Below, in pieces: positions 8,851-16,588 of a DNA stretch of 64,000 nucleotides. Position numbers and translations under genes: made by a program. Position 1 is the stretch's first letter. Every line of letters begins with the position of its first letter. The notes beneath the pieces were generated by a model. It did not search any database. It saw only the letters and a list, made by a program, of their open reading frames with translations, and was not told the DNA's origin. The DNA comes from Roseibium marinum (GTDB taxonomy: Bacteria > Pseudomonadota > Alphaproteobacteria > Rhizobiales > Stappiaceae): assembly GCF_002906165.1 (NCBI RefSeq), contig NZ_PPCN01000017.1, positions 27,584 to 91,583 on the forward strand, written 5' to 3'.

Positions 8851-8919
8851 AAAAAACCTCAGGTCGTGTTCCCGGATGCGGCGTAGCGGAGATCCGGGAT
8901 GACGATCCTGAGGTTTTTT
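8851..8919 (-). terminator. Long bidirectional hairpin terminator after the BA14K gene
   Basis: AAAAAACCTCAGG (8851-8863) and CCTGAGGTTTTTT (8907-8919) form an outer stem flanked by A and T runs on both strands. An inner CCCGGAT/ATCCGGG pair extends it. It lies 38 bases after the BA14K stop and before the hydrolase gene. Confidence 0.8.
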
Positions 8920-8957
8920 CAGCCGTTTTTTAATCGTAGCAGGTGAGGGGCCGTACC

Positions 8958-9467
8958 CTACCGGCCGTATGGCGAAACGCAGGCACGGCGCGGACCGTTG
9001 TAGGGCTGGAAGGAATTGTCCGACGGGCGGTAGGACCGGTAACGCTGGTCGCACCATTGGTAGTGGGCCGGGCTGTAGCCGCGTGCATGGCGCGGGGCCG
9101 CGTAACGCGGAGGAGCTGCATAACGCGGCGGGGGAGCGTAGCGCGGCGGCGGTGCGTACCCCGGACCGGCGCCGAACCCGAAGGCAAAGGCCGCGGATGG
9201 AAACCACCAGCCGTTGAACTGCCGGTATCCCTGGCGGGGCTTCCGGTAGCCGCGGTGGCCGTTGTAGTAAAAACGTCCGTTCTGGCCGTAAAAGCCGCGG
9301 TTTTTGTGTTTGGAGCGGTTATCGATACGCACGACCGGCGCACCGCCGGCATCAACCGTAATTCCGGGCCTCATGAGCGGCAGCGGATCCGCGCCGGCGG
9401 GAAGCGCGGCTCCAGCCAGAAGACCGGTGGCGGCAAGACCGCTCAGGATGAATGCTTTCAATCGCAT
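8958..9467 (-). CDS. Exported BA14K-family protein
   Basis: The 169-residue protein begins with a signal peptide (MRLKAFILSGLAATGLLAGA, cleavage near AGA/DPL). A Pro/Ala/Tyr-rich linker with repeated PPPRYA-type units follows (residues ~105-130), then a C-terminal BA14K motif HYQWCDQRYRSYRPSDNSFQ. The family is named after a Brucella immunoreactive 14-kDa protein with lectin-like reports. The ATG at 9467 follows GGAGACAAAC. It is probably a periplasmic or surface protein. Confidence 0.85.
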   Translation of the reverse strand: MRLKAFILSGLAATGLLAGAALPAGADPLPLMRPGITVDAGGAPVVRIDNRSKHKNRGFYGQNGRFYYNGHRGYRKPRQGYRQFNGWWFPSAAFAFGFGAGPGYAPPPRYAPPPRYAAPPRYAAPRHARGYSPAHYQWCDQRYRSYRPSDNSFQPYNGPRRACVSPYGR

Positions 9468-9553
9468 GTTTGTCTCCATCTCCATGATGGCAGGCAAACG
9501 TGGCCGGGGCGCCGGGGTTCCGCGACATAGTCGATTATGATTTTCAGCAGGGT

Positions 9554-10303
9554 TCAGGAGAGCGGCCCGTAGAAGCCGTGTTTCAGCGCCCGCGCCCAGC
9601 CGGGGCGGCCGTTTTCCTGAGCCGCGCGGCTGGCGGCATCCCAGTCATAGGAGAGGATTTTCTGCTGAAAGTTCCAGGCACCGTTGTTGTTTGTCATCAG
9701 CGCGTAACGGGCGTGCGGGCTGCCGGCCTCCATGACGTGCCGCTGCGGGTGGTCGTCCTGATAGGACGGCAGGCCGACGCTGCCCGGGTTCAGCAGTATC
9801 TGACCCGTTTCCTGAAGCCGAATGAGCCGCGGAATATGCGTATGGCCGCAGCAGATCACGGGTGAGGTCTCGCCGTTCAGTTCCCGCGCAAGGGTATCCT
9901 CGTCGGGCAGATGGCCTTTCGGCCCCTCGACCTTTTCCGTCAGATAGCGGTCATCGTTTTCAGGCGTTCCGTGACAGAGGAATATGTCTTCGTCGAGCCT
10001 GATGGTCGGCTGCGTGGTTCGCAGCCAGTCCATGCTCTGCTGCGAAAGACGTTCCGCGGCAAAGGCGTCGGTGGGGCCCATCGTGTCGAACGGATCGTCC
10101 AGCAGGAAGCGGTCGTGGTTGCCGCGCACTGTCGGCCAGTTGGTTTGCCTGAGGATCGCGGCGGTTTCCTCCGGCCACAGCGGGCCTGAAACGCAGTCGC
10201 CCAGATTGACGACGAGATCCGGCGCTTCCAGCTTGAGGTCGGTGAGCACCGCCTCAAGGGCGAGGACGTTGCCGTGAATGTCGGAAATGACCGCTATTTT
10301 CAT
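9554..10303 (-). CDS. Metallophosphoesterase (calcineurin-like, YfcE/MJ0936 type)
   Basis: All five metal motifs are present in order: SDIHGN (residues 7-12), NLGDCVSGP, RGNHD, CHGTPE and CGHTHIPR, with a following NPGSVG loop. Such proteins hydrolyse phosphodiesters or nucleotides with two divalent metals. At 249 residues the size is normal. Substrate is unknown; it lies between the BA14K and purB genes on the same strand. Confidence 0.9.
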   Translation of the reverse strand: MKIAVISDIHGNVLALEAVLTDLKLEAPDLVVNLGDCVSGPLWPEETAAILRQTNWPTVRGNHDRFLLDDPFDTMGPTDAFAAERLSQQSMDWLRTTQPTIRLDEDIFLCHGTPENDDRYLTEKVEGPKGHLPDEDTLARELNGETSPVICCGHTHIPRLIRLQETGQILLNPGSVGLPSYQDDHPQRHVMEAGSPHARYALMTNNNGAWNFQQKILSYDWDAASRAAQENGRPGWARALKHGFYGPLS

Positions 10304-10538
10304 GAAAACCCACCGCTGAGATCAAATGGCATTGATGTCTCCATGAGCCCGCGCTGCGTCATTGCGGGACTTCATCCGGCAATCCATGCCGTTGCTTCGC
10401 ATCGAGCTCTGGCTCAGCCCCTGGCGATCATGGATATGAAACGGCATGGGTCCCATGGTCAAGCCATGGGACGACCCGAAGTCCCTCTAGACGTTGCTGA
10501 ACCATGGTCGGCGAACGCGATTACGGGCGAACCGAGTC
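10304..10538. repeat. Intergenic stretch with dispersed-repeat character and a hairpin
   Basis: This 235-bp gap holds no credible gene. It resembles the degenerate CGTCATTGCGGGA-type intergenic repeats common in this bacterial order. A perfect 9-bp hairpin GTCCCATGG/CCATGGGAC lies at 10450-10472, after the purB stop on the minus strand. The repeat assignment rests on memory of related genomes. Confidence 0.35.
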
Positions 10539-11867
10539 TCAGGCCTCCCCGAACACCCGCTTGAAAATCACATCGACATTCTTGGTGTGATAGCCGAGGT
10601 CGAAGCGGTCGCGGATTTCTTCCTCGGAAAGATAGTTGCGCACATCCGCATCGGCCAGGAGTTCGGTCAGGAAGTCGACGGACGCGGTGCCGGCGACCTG
10701 GTAGCTGTCCCAGACCTTCATGGCGTTGCGCTGGACCAGCCGGTAGGCGTCCTCGCGCGACGAACCTGCCTGGGTGAGGGCCAGCAGGATGCGTTGGGAG
10801 TGCACGAGGCCGCCGAGGCGGTCCATGTTGCCGGTCATCCGTTCGGGATAGACCATGAGCTTGTCTATGACGCCGGTGAGGCGGGCCAGAGCGAAGTCGA
10901 GGGTTACGGTCGCGTCCGGGCCGATCATGCGCTCCACGGAAGAGTGCGAAATATCGCGCTCGTGCCAGAGCGCGACGTTTTCCATGGCCGGGATGGAGAA
11001 GCCGCGTACGATGCGCGCCAGGCCGGTCAGGTTTTCGGTCAGCACCGGATTGCGCTTGTGCGGCATGGCGGAGGAGCCCTTCTGGCCCTTGGAGAAGAAT
11101 TCCTCCGCTTCCAGTACTTCCGTGCGCTGCAGGTGGCGGATTTCGGTGGCCACGCGCTCGACGGACGAGGCGATGACGCCGAGCGTGGCGAAATACATGG
11201 CATGGCGGTCACGCGGGATCACCTGGGTGGAAACCGGCTCGGCCTGAAGGCCCATGGCCCTGGCGACGTGTTCCTCGACGGCCGGGTCGATATTGGCGAA
11301 GGTGCCGACCGCGCCGGAAATGGCGCAGGTGGCGATTTCCTCGCGCGCCGCGAGCAGCCGCTTCTTGCAGCGGTCGAATTCCGCATAGGCCTCGGCCATC
11401 TTCAGGCCGAAGGTGACCGGTTCGGCGTGGATGCCGTGCGAGCGGCCGATGCAGACGGTGTCCTTGTGCTCCATGGCCCGGCGCTTGATCGCCGCAAGCA
11501 GCGCGTCCATGTCGGCGAGCAGGAGGTCGGTCGCCTTGGCCAGCTGCACGCTGAAACAGGTGTCCAGAACGTCCGACGAGGTCATGCCCTGGTGGACGAA
11601 CCGCGCATCTGGGCCGACGATTTCGGACAGATGGGTCAGAAAGGCGATGACGTCGTGCTTGGTCTCGCGTTCGATTTCATCGATGCGATCGATGTCGAAG
11701 GTCGCGTTGCCGCCTTTTTCCCAGATTGTCTTCGCAGCTTCCGCAGGGATCACCCCGAGTTCCGCCAGCGCGTCGCAGGCATGGGCCTCGATCTCGAACC
11801 AGATGCGGAATTTCGTTTCCGGCGACCAGATGGAGACCATTTCAGGGCGGGAGTAGCGCGGGATCAT
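10539..11867 (-). CDS. purB: Adenylosuccinate lyase
   Basis: The fumarase/aspartase-superfamily enzyme catalyses two fumarate-releasing steps of purine synthesis (SAICAR to AICAR and adenylosuccinate to AMP). The signature loop GSSAMPHKRNP is present, together with THLSEIVGPDARFVHQGMTS and GRSHGIHAEPVTFG. The start at MIPRYSRPEM (11867) matches the family; an upstream frame extension to 11909 is not expected. The 442-residue length is standard. It lies apart from the pur cluster. Confidence 0.97.
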   Translation of the reverse strand: MIPRYSRPEMVSIWSPETKFRIWFEIEAHACDALAELGVIPAEAAKTIWEKGGNATFDIDRIDEIERETKHDVIAFLTHLSEIVGPDARFVHQGMTSSDVLDTCFSVQLAKATDLLLADMDALLAAIKRRAMEHKDTVCIGRSHGIHAEPVTFGLKMAEAYAEFDRCKKRLLAAREEIATCAISGAVGTFANIDPAVEEHVARAMGLQAEPVSTQVIPRDRHAMYFATLGVIASSVERVATEIRHLQRTEVLEAEEFFSKGQKGSSAMPHKRNPVLTENLTGLARIVRGFSIPAMENVALWHERDISHSSVERMIGPDATVTLDFALARLTGVIDKLMVYPERMTGNMDRLGGLVHSQRILLALTQAGSSREDAYRLVQRNAMKVWDSYQVAGTASVDFLTELLADADVRNYLSEEEIRDRFDLGYHTKNVDVIFKRVFGEA

Positions 11868-12025
11868 CTGAGAAAGGACCTTATCGTGTTTTGTTTTCTG
11901 GCAGCGCAATAGCAGAGGGGGACGGCCCCTTCAATGCGGACGGAGCGGTTTTTGCTTGCGGGGCGGTGCTGCAAGGTGAATTTTACGGCAAGTCCTGCAA
12001 CCGAGTCCATCCTGGGGAGAGCGCG

Positions 12026-12508
12026 ATGAAACTCTGGCGCCCTGCGAACATCATAACAGTGAAAGCGCTCGCCCTGATCTGGCAGGACGATGCCCTGCTT
12101 CTGACCGATATTCACGACGATAGCGGCAGAGTGACCGGGATGCGCCCGCTGGGTGGAACGGTCGAATTCGCAGAGCCCTGGCGAGATGCCCTGCAGCGGG
12201 AGTTTCTGGAAGAACTCGGCGCCCGGATCTCCTTGCTCGACAGCCATTTCGTGATGGAAAACATCTATGAGCATCACGGTGTGACGGGACATGAAGTCGT
12301 GTTTTTCTGCCACGCCCATTTCATGGATTCCAGCTTTTATAAAAAAGAGAGTTTCGCTTTCAAGGAAAGCGACGAAACGGACGGTACGGCGAAATGGATC
12401 TCGCTGGACGAACTCGCCGCCAGGGGGCTCGAACTTTATCCCGCCGGATTGACGGAGCGGCTTGCAAGGCGGGAGACCGCCCGCAATCCCGGACGCATTC
12501 TCAGCTGA
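12026..12508 (+). CDS. Nudix hydrolase
   Basis: The 160-residue protein carries a perfect Nudix box GX5EX7REUXEEXGU at residues ~44-66 (GTVEFAE through REFLEELGA). These enzymes hydrolyse nucleoside diphosphate derivatives with magnesium. The ATG at 12026 follows GGGGAGAG; frames starting farther upstream would run through the purB start. It is divergent from purB and its substrate is unknown. Confidence 0.9.
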   Translation: MKLWRPANIITVKALALIWQDDALLLTDIHDDSGRVTGMRPLGGTVEFAEPWRDALQREFLEELGARISLLDSHFVMENIYEHHGVTGHEVVFFCHAHFMDSSFYKKESFAFKESDETDGTAKWISLDELAARGLELYPAGLTERLARRETARNPGRILS

Positions 12509-12603
12509 TCGCACCGGGCCGGACCGGGTTCATTCTTTTTTGAATTCCGGCATGCAGATTTGACCGCCGCGACTGCGTTTCACGTTCTTCAATTGGAGTT
12601 ATA

Positions 12604-12948
12604 ATGACTGGTAGATCAATTGCTTGTGCGGCAATGTTAATGATTATCTTTAATACGGCGCCTGTCCTTGCGGCGGATGTCGATTTCGAGAGATTCATGG
12701 CCTCCCCCTCAGGGGCCGCCGGGCTCAGCGCCGCCATCTCCAGTCTCGGAGAGTGTGACACAAGGCCGGTCTGGTCTCTCAGCTACGATCCGGATATCGA
12801 CAGGGACAATCCCAACCATGTCCATGTCGGCTGCCAGTACGACCCGGAGTGGGAAGAGGGCGACGATCTTTACGACAAGGGTGTTCTGGCGAAATTCTTC
12901 GAACTGGAGGGTGTCCTGACCCTGGACAGTCTGACCCAGTTGCCGTGA
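12604..12948 (+). CDS. Small exported protein of unknown function
   Basis: This 114-residue protein starts with a signal peptide (residues 1-23, cleavage near VLA/ADV). The mature part is acidic, with two cysteines (GECDTRP and HVGCQYD) that could form a disulfide. A GGAG sits 7 bases before the ATG. I do not recognise the family. It lies 95 bases after the Nudix gene and ends before a strong terminator. Confidence 0.7.
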   Translation: MTGRSIACAAMLMIIFNTAPVLAADVDFERFMASPSGAAGLSAAISSLGECDTRPVWSLSYDPDIDRDNPNHVHVGCQYDPEWEEGDDLYDKGVLAKFFELEGVLTLDSLTQLP

Positions 12949-12979
12949 TTGCCTCGCCGTAGGCGCCCGGCTCATTTCG

Positions 12980-13055
12980 GCCGGCCACCGCATGACGGCT
13001 TTGCCTCACCGCCCTGACCTGACGGTTAGAAGTCCCGGGGCGGTGGCCGGCTTTT
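12980..13055 (+). terminator. Hairpin terminator after the small exported protein
   Basis: GCCGGCCACCGC (12980-12991) pairs perfectly with GCGGTGGCCGGC (13040-13051), enclosing a 48-base loop, and is followed by TTTTAAT. Transcription from the plus strand should stop here, before the convergent permease gene. Confidence 0.65.
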
Positions 13056-13069
13056 AATGAGAAACGGCT

Positions 13070-14659
13070 CTAAGCCGAGCCGTTGCCGTTCGAGCCGTAT
13101 TCCATCTGCTCGTCCATCTTTTCCTCGGCCATGTAACGGTCGAATTTTTCCTTCTTCAGGCAGAGGCGGACGGCGAACACGTAGACGCAGGCGGCAAGCA
13201 GGCCGACGACCAGAATATCAGGTCCGACAGGTATGATGCCGGAACCGCCGCCGAACGACCCGAGCCAGGACAGAAGCACGACCCCGGCGAGAAAGGGAAC
13301 GAGCCAGGTCGCCTCACGCCAGTCGAGACTGTCGAAGCCGCCCTGCCAGTTGCGGTAAAGCATCAGCGCGAAGCCGACCGCAAGACAAATGCCCAGATGC
13401 AGCATCGTGTCCCAGCCGCTCCAGTAAATGATCAAGGTGGCGACGATGAAGGCAAGGCAACCGGTGACGGGTGCTGCCGGCAGGACGAACGCCCGCGGCG
13501 CATCCGGCATAAGCCGCCGGAAGGCCAGCACCGCGACCGGGCCGACAATGAAGGACATGACGATCGAGGAGGTGTTGAGGGCGATAACTTCCTTGAAGGG
13601 CAACAGCACGAAAAACAGGGCCGCGACAACGAAATTCACGATCAGCGCGAACAGTGGCACGCCCCGGGCCGACAGGGTTTCTATGAATTTCGGGAACAGC
13701 CCGTTCTGGGCCATGGCGAGACCGAGCCGGGCATTGGAGCCGACGGAGACAAGGCCGGCGGCGAAGCTGGAGATGCGGGCGCTGGTATCGAGAATGCTGA
13801 CGATCCAGAGCGCCCCGACGGCGGTCGCAAGGGCTGCCATGGGCCCGAGTTCACCGGAGAAATGCAACTCCGGCCAGCCGCCCTTGAGTTCGTTATGGTC
13901 AAGCGCTCCGAGAAAGGCGAGCTGCAGGGCGCCGTAAATCACCAGGCAGACCACGAGGCTGATAACCAGCGCCAGGGGCACGTTGACCTTGGGATTGCGG
14001 GCTTCTCCGGCCATGTCGATGATATGGCGGAAGCCGATCAGCGCGAAGATCACACCGCCGGTGGATATGGCGGACAGGATGCCCTTCAGCCCCTCGGGCG
14101 CGAAACCGCCATAGTCGCTGAAATTGGTATAGCGGAATTCCGAGGTCAGGATGACGGCGGCCAGCAGCGCCGGCACCAGGATCTTTATCCAGGTGAGCGC
14201 CGTGTTGATGCGGGCGAAGAATTTCACGCCGAAGGCATTGAATACCGTGAAAACCGCCAGAAGCACGCAGGCAACGCCAAGCCCTGACGTGGTCAGATGG
14301 CCGCTTTCGCCGTAAAGCCAGGGCGCCAGGCTTTTCGAATAGCGCAGCACCGCCTCCACCTCGATGGCGGCGGTGGTGTTGTAGCCGATCCAGGCGGTCC
14401 AGCCCATGGCCATCGACACCACCGAACCGTGCGAGAAATGCGGCACCCGGCCGATGCCGCCGGCAACCGGCAATATGGCGGCGATTTCGGCGAAGGTTGC
14501 CGCGAGCAGCAGCATGGCAAAGCCGCCGATCACCCAGGCGATCAGGGCGGAAGGGCCGGCGGCCTGCGCCGCGAGCAGAGGCGCGAACAGCCAGCCCGAT
14601 CCCAGTATGCCGCTGATGGCTATGAAAGTGAGGCCCAGCAGTCCGATATTACGTTGCAT
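13070..14659 (-). CDS. APC-superfamily amino acid permease
   Basis: The protein has about 12-14 hydrophobic segments and the APC signature at the N terminus (ISGILGSGWLFAPLLAAQAAGP), with a later FALIGFRHIIDMAGEARNP segment resembling TM6 of amino acid/polyamine permeases. The C-terminal tail is charged (KKEKFDRYMAEEKMDEQME). I placed the start at the ATG 14659; an in-frame TTG at 14668 has a better spaced GGGGGA, so three more residues are possible. Substrate is unknown. It is probably transcribed alone, upstream of nothing related. Confidence 0.87.
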   Translation of the reverse strand: MQRNIGLLGLTFIAISGILGSGWLFAPLLAAQAAGPSALIAWVIGGFAMLLLAATFAEIAAILPVAGGIGRVPHFSHGSVVSMAMGWTAWIGYNTTAAIEVEAVLRYSKSLAPWLYGESGHLTTSGLGVACVLLAVFTVFNAFGVKFFARINTALTWIKILVPALLAAVILTSEFRYTNFSDYGGFAPEGLKGILSAISTGGVIFALIGFRHIIDMAGEARNPKVNVPLALVISLVVCLVIYGALQLAFLGALDHNELKGGWPELHFSGELGPMAALATAVGALWIVSILDTSARISSFAAGLVSVGSNARLGLAMAQNGLFPKFIETLSARGVPLFALIVNFVVAALFFVLLPFKEVIALNTSSIVMSFIVGPVAVLAFRRLMPDAPRAFVLPAAPVTGCLAFIVATLIIYWSGWDTMLHLGICLAVGFALMLYRNWQGGFDSLDWREATWLVPFLAGVVLLSWLGSFGGGSGIIPVGPDILVVGLLAACVYVFAVRLCLKKEKFDRYMAEEKMDEQMEYGSNGNGSA

Positions 14660-14786
14660 ATGCGCCAAGACGAATCCCCCGATCCCTGTCGCGACTACCC
14701 TAGCCGAAGGAATGTCATCTGGGATAGGTGGGTTATGCCGGATACCGGTAAGCGCCTGTCAGTGATCTGAAGGCCTGACCGTGACC

Positions 14787-15464
14787 TCAGGAAATTGCCG
14801 CTTCCGCAGCCTTCCGGATCGCCGAAATGTTGGTTTTGTAGCTCTCGATGGTTCCGCCCTTGAAGACGGCCGATCCGGCGACCAGCACATTGGCGCCGGC
14901 GGCGCTGACCAGCGGGGCGGTGTCCGGGGTGACACCGCCGTCGATCTGCAGGTCGATCGGCCGGTCGCCGATCATCGCCTTGATGCGGCGGGTTTTTTCC
15001 ACCATCGAGCCGATGAATTTCTGGCCGCCGAAACCCGGATTGACGGTCATCACCAGGATCAGGTCCAGCCGGTCGAGTACGTATTCGATGACGCTCTCCG
15101 GTGTCGACGGGTTCAGGGAGACGCCGGCCTTCTTGCCCAGATTGCGGATGGCCTGCAGCGAGCGGTCCAGATGCGGCCCGGCCTCGGCATGCACCGTGAT
15201 GATGTCGGACCCGGCCCTGGCGAAGGCTTCCAGATAGGGATCGCAGGGCGCGATCATCAAATGGGTGTCGAAGATCCGGTCGGTATGAGGGCGCAGCTTT
15301 GCGATCACATCCGGGCCGAAGGTGATGTTGGGGACGAAATGCCCGTCCATGACGTCCAGATGGATCCAGTCCGCACCGGCCTCCACCACATCTCGGACCT
15401 CCTGGCCAAGCTTTGAAAAGTCCGAGGCAAGGATGGACGGGGCGATGGCGAGCGGGCGGGTCAT
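14787..15464 (-). CDS. rpe: Ribulose-phosphate 3-epimerase
   Basis: The enzyme interconverts ribulose-5-phosphate and xylulose-5-phosphate. The TIM-barrel signatures are complete: IAPSILASDF, HLDVMDGHFVPNITFG, VMTVNPGFGGQKFI and QIDGGVTPDTA, with metal-binding His35 and Asp37. The ATG at 15464 follows GGAG by 9 bases and gives 225 residues, as expected; a longer frame to 15839 runs into the repeat region and is spurious. Confidence 0.96.
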   Translation of the reverse strand: MTRPLAIAPSILASDFSKLGQEVRDVVEAGADWIHLDVMDGHFVPNITFGPDVIAKLRPHTDRIFDTHLMIAPCDPYLEAFARAGSDIITVHAEAGPHLDRSLQAIRNLGKKAGVSLNPSTPESVIEYVLDRLDLILVMTVNPGFGGQKFIGSMVEKTRRIKAMIGDRPIDLQIDGGVTPDTAPLVSAAGANVLVAGSAVFKGGTIESYKTNISAIRKAAEAAIS

Positions 15465-15604
15465 CTGGGGGCTCCGGAAGGTCTTGAAAGAGTAACCGCC
15501 CGCTAGCACGGCTGATGGACAGGCGCAAGAAAAAGGCATTGAGACTGTTGGACCATACCCTACGCCTTGACTGAATTCTCGTTTGACTTCGGATAACCTG
15601 CAAT

Positions 15605-16160
15605 TGGTGAGTTCCGGTTTGTGGAGGCCGCAGCCAACTACCGCATGGAGGTGCCGCAGTTCGTCAGCAGCCCTCCTCCGTGATAAATTCCAGCTTGCAC
15701 ACCCCAACTCGGCTCCTGGGCCACTTTCGGAACCTCTCGGTTCCCCAGTTTTTTGCAGAAAATAAAGCGCTGAATCCGCTAGGAAACCTGTGCGGTTCGC
15801 GGGCGGGTTGTCGTCAAGTGGCTTGTCAAATATCCGCATATCGGTAGCTTGGGGTGCAACCGGGAGAAGGTGTCCGGGGGCAAGGTGACGAAGCAGATCC
15901 GGCGGGGCAGTGCCAAAAAAAAAGGCACTTGCCAGGTGCCTTCAAGGGCGAACAGGTGTTGGGCGAACTCTCTTCAAACGAGATGAAAACGCCGGGCGAT
16001 GCAGCGGGCGGGCAGTCTGTGGGCCGGAAGACGGCCGGTGAAACGGACGTCAGCGCGCCTGCAAGGACCAGCGTGAAACTCCGGCTGGCGGATGGCTCGG
16101 AAACCGATTGCCGGACCGGCATCCATCTGGCGCGTGGGGCGCACGCGTGCACTAATTGCC
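15605..16160 (+). repeat. Array repeat copy A (upstream block plus GNAT start)
   Basis: About 550 bp here repeat at 18473-19030 at roughly 80% identity by eye, in the same orientation. Shared landmarks are GTTTGTGGAGGC near the start, TTCCAGCTTGCACACCCCAA, ATATCCGCATATCGGTAGCTT, GGGCGAACAGGTGTTGGGCG and CTTCAAACGAGATGAAAACG. The first ~380 bp hold no open frame conserved in both copies; the last part encodes the start of a GNAT module. Copy A is truncated just after the codons for RDIPF. Confidence 0.85.
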
Positions 16161-16234
16161 GAGACATACCATTCCTACAAAATTCCTGTCGATGCGCAAT
16201 ACGTATTCATGAAGCAACAACAATCAAACACTAA
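15983..16234 (+). pseudogene. GNAT acetyltransferase module A, truncated
   Basis: The frame from the ATG at 15983 (MKTPGDAAGG) runs through SVKLRLADGSETDCRTGIHLA and RDIPF, matching the first ~57 residues of the intact module at 19920-20453. It then departs into unrelated AT-rich sequence and stops. The whole acetyl-CoA-binding half is missing, so this copy cannot be active. Confidence 0.75.
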
Positions 16235-16332
16235 GAGACAATACGTCAGTGATATCTCACGATATAAATCGAAATGTTAGTTTGGGCGGGGAATTTTTCG
16301 ATCCAAATAGTGTTATCATTGAGGGTGAATAA
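16214..16332 (+). pseudogene. Orphan C-terminal coding tail before the first AT-rich gene
   Basis: A frame open from a TGA at about 16210 to the TAA at 16330 reads SNNNQTLRDNTSVISHDINR and ends DPNSVIIEGE, with its stop codon touching the ATG at 16333. It has no start codon of its own. This is what the 3' end of a lost gene would look like: a possible toxin or GNAT-fusion tail left after deletion. The reading is hand-made and tentative. Confidence 0.35.
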
Positions 16333-16587
16333 ATGAAAAATGACGCTGAAAACTACAAGCCATCGCTAATTGATAGACTTTTTTTATTTAGACACAATAT
16401 TAAATCATCATATAGAATAAGCAAAAACTCTATAATGTTTATTTGCAACTCTGATAAGAAGTGTGTTTTTGTAAAATACAATTATTCAGGGAATGTTCAA
16501 TACCATAAAATAGAATTGAAAGACCTTAAAAGGCACATAAATTCACTCAATAAGGCAAAAGATATTTTGGAAGGTGTCGACGTTTAA
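16333..16587 (+). CDS. Small AT-rich array gene 1 (84 residues, unknown)
   Basis: The protein is lysine- and asparagine-rich, soluble by appearance, and matches no family I know. Its base composition is much more AT-rich than the flanking DNA. GAGGGTGA before the ATG gives a good ribosome site. It follows GNAT module A and its end touches or overlaps the start of the large Ca-binding protein gene, so translation of the two is probably coupled. By analogy with effector arrays it could be an immunity protein; that is inference. Confidence 0.6.
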   Translation: MKNDAENYKPSLIDRLFLFRHNIKSSYRISKNSIMFICNSDKKCVFVKYNYSGNVQYHKIELKDLKRHINSLNKAKDILEGVDV

Positions 16588-16588
16588 A

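Noticed and set aside
15465..15839. N-terminal extension of rpe to 15839
   Set aside because: The extension reads into the array repeat and resembles no epimerase; the ATG at 15464 has a ribosome site.
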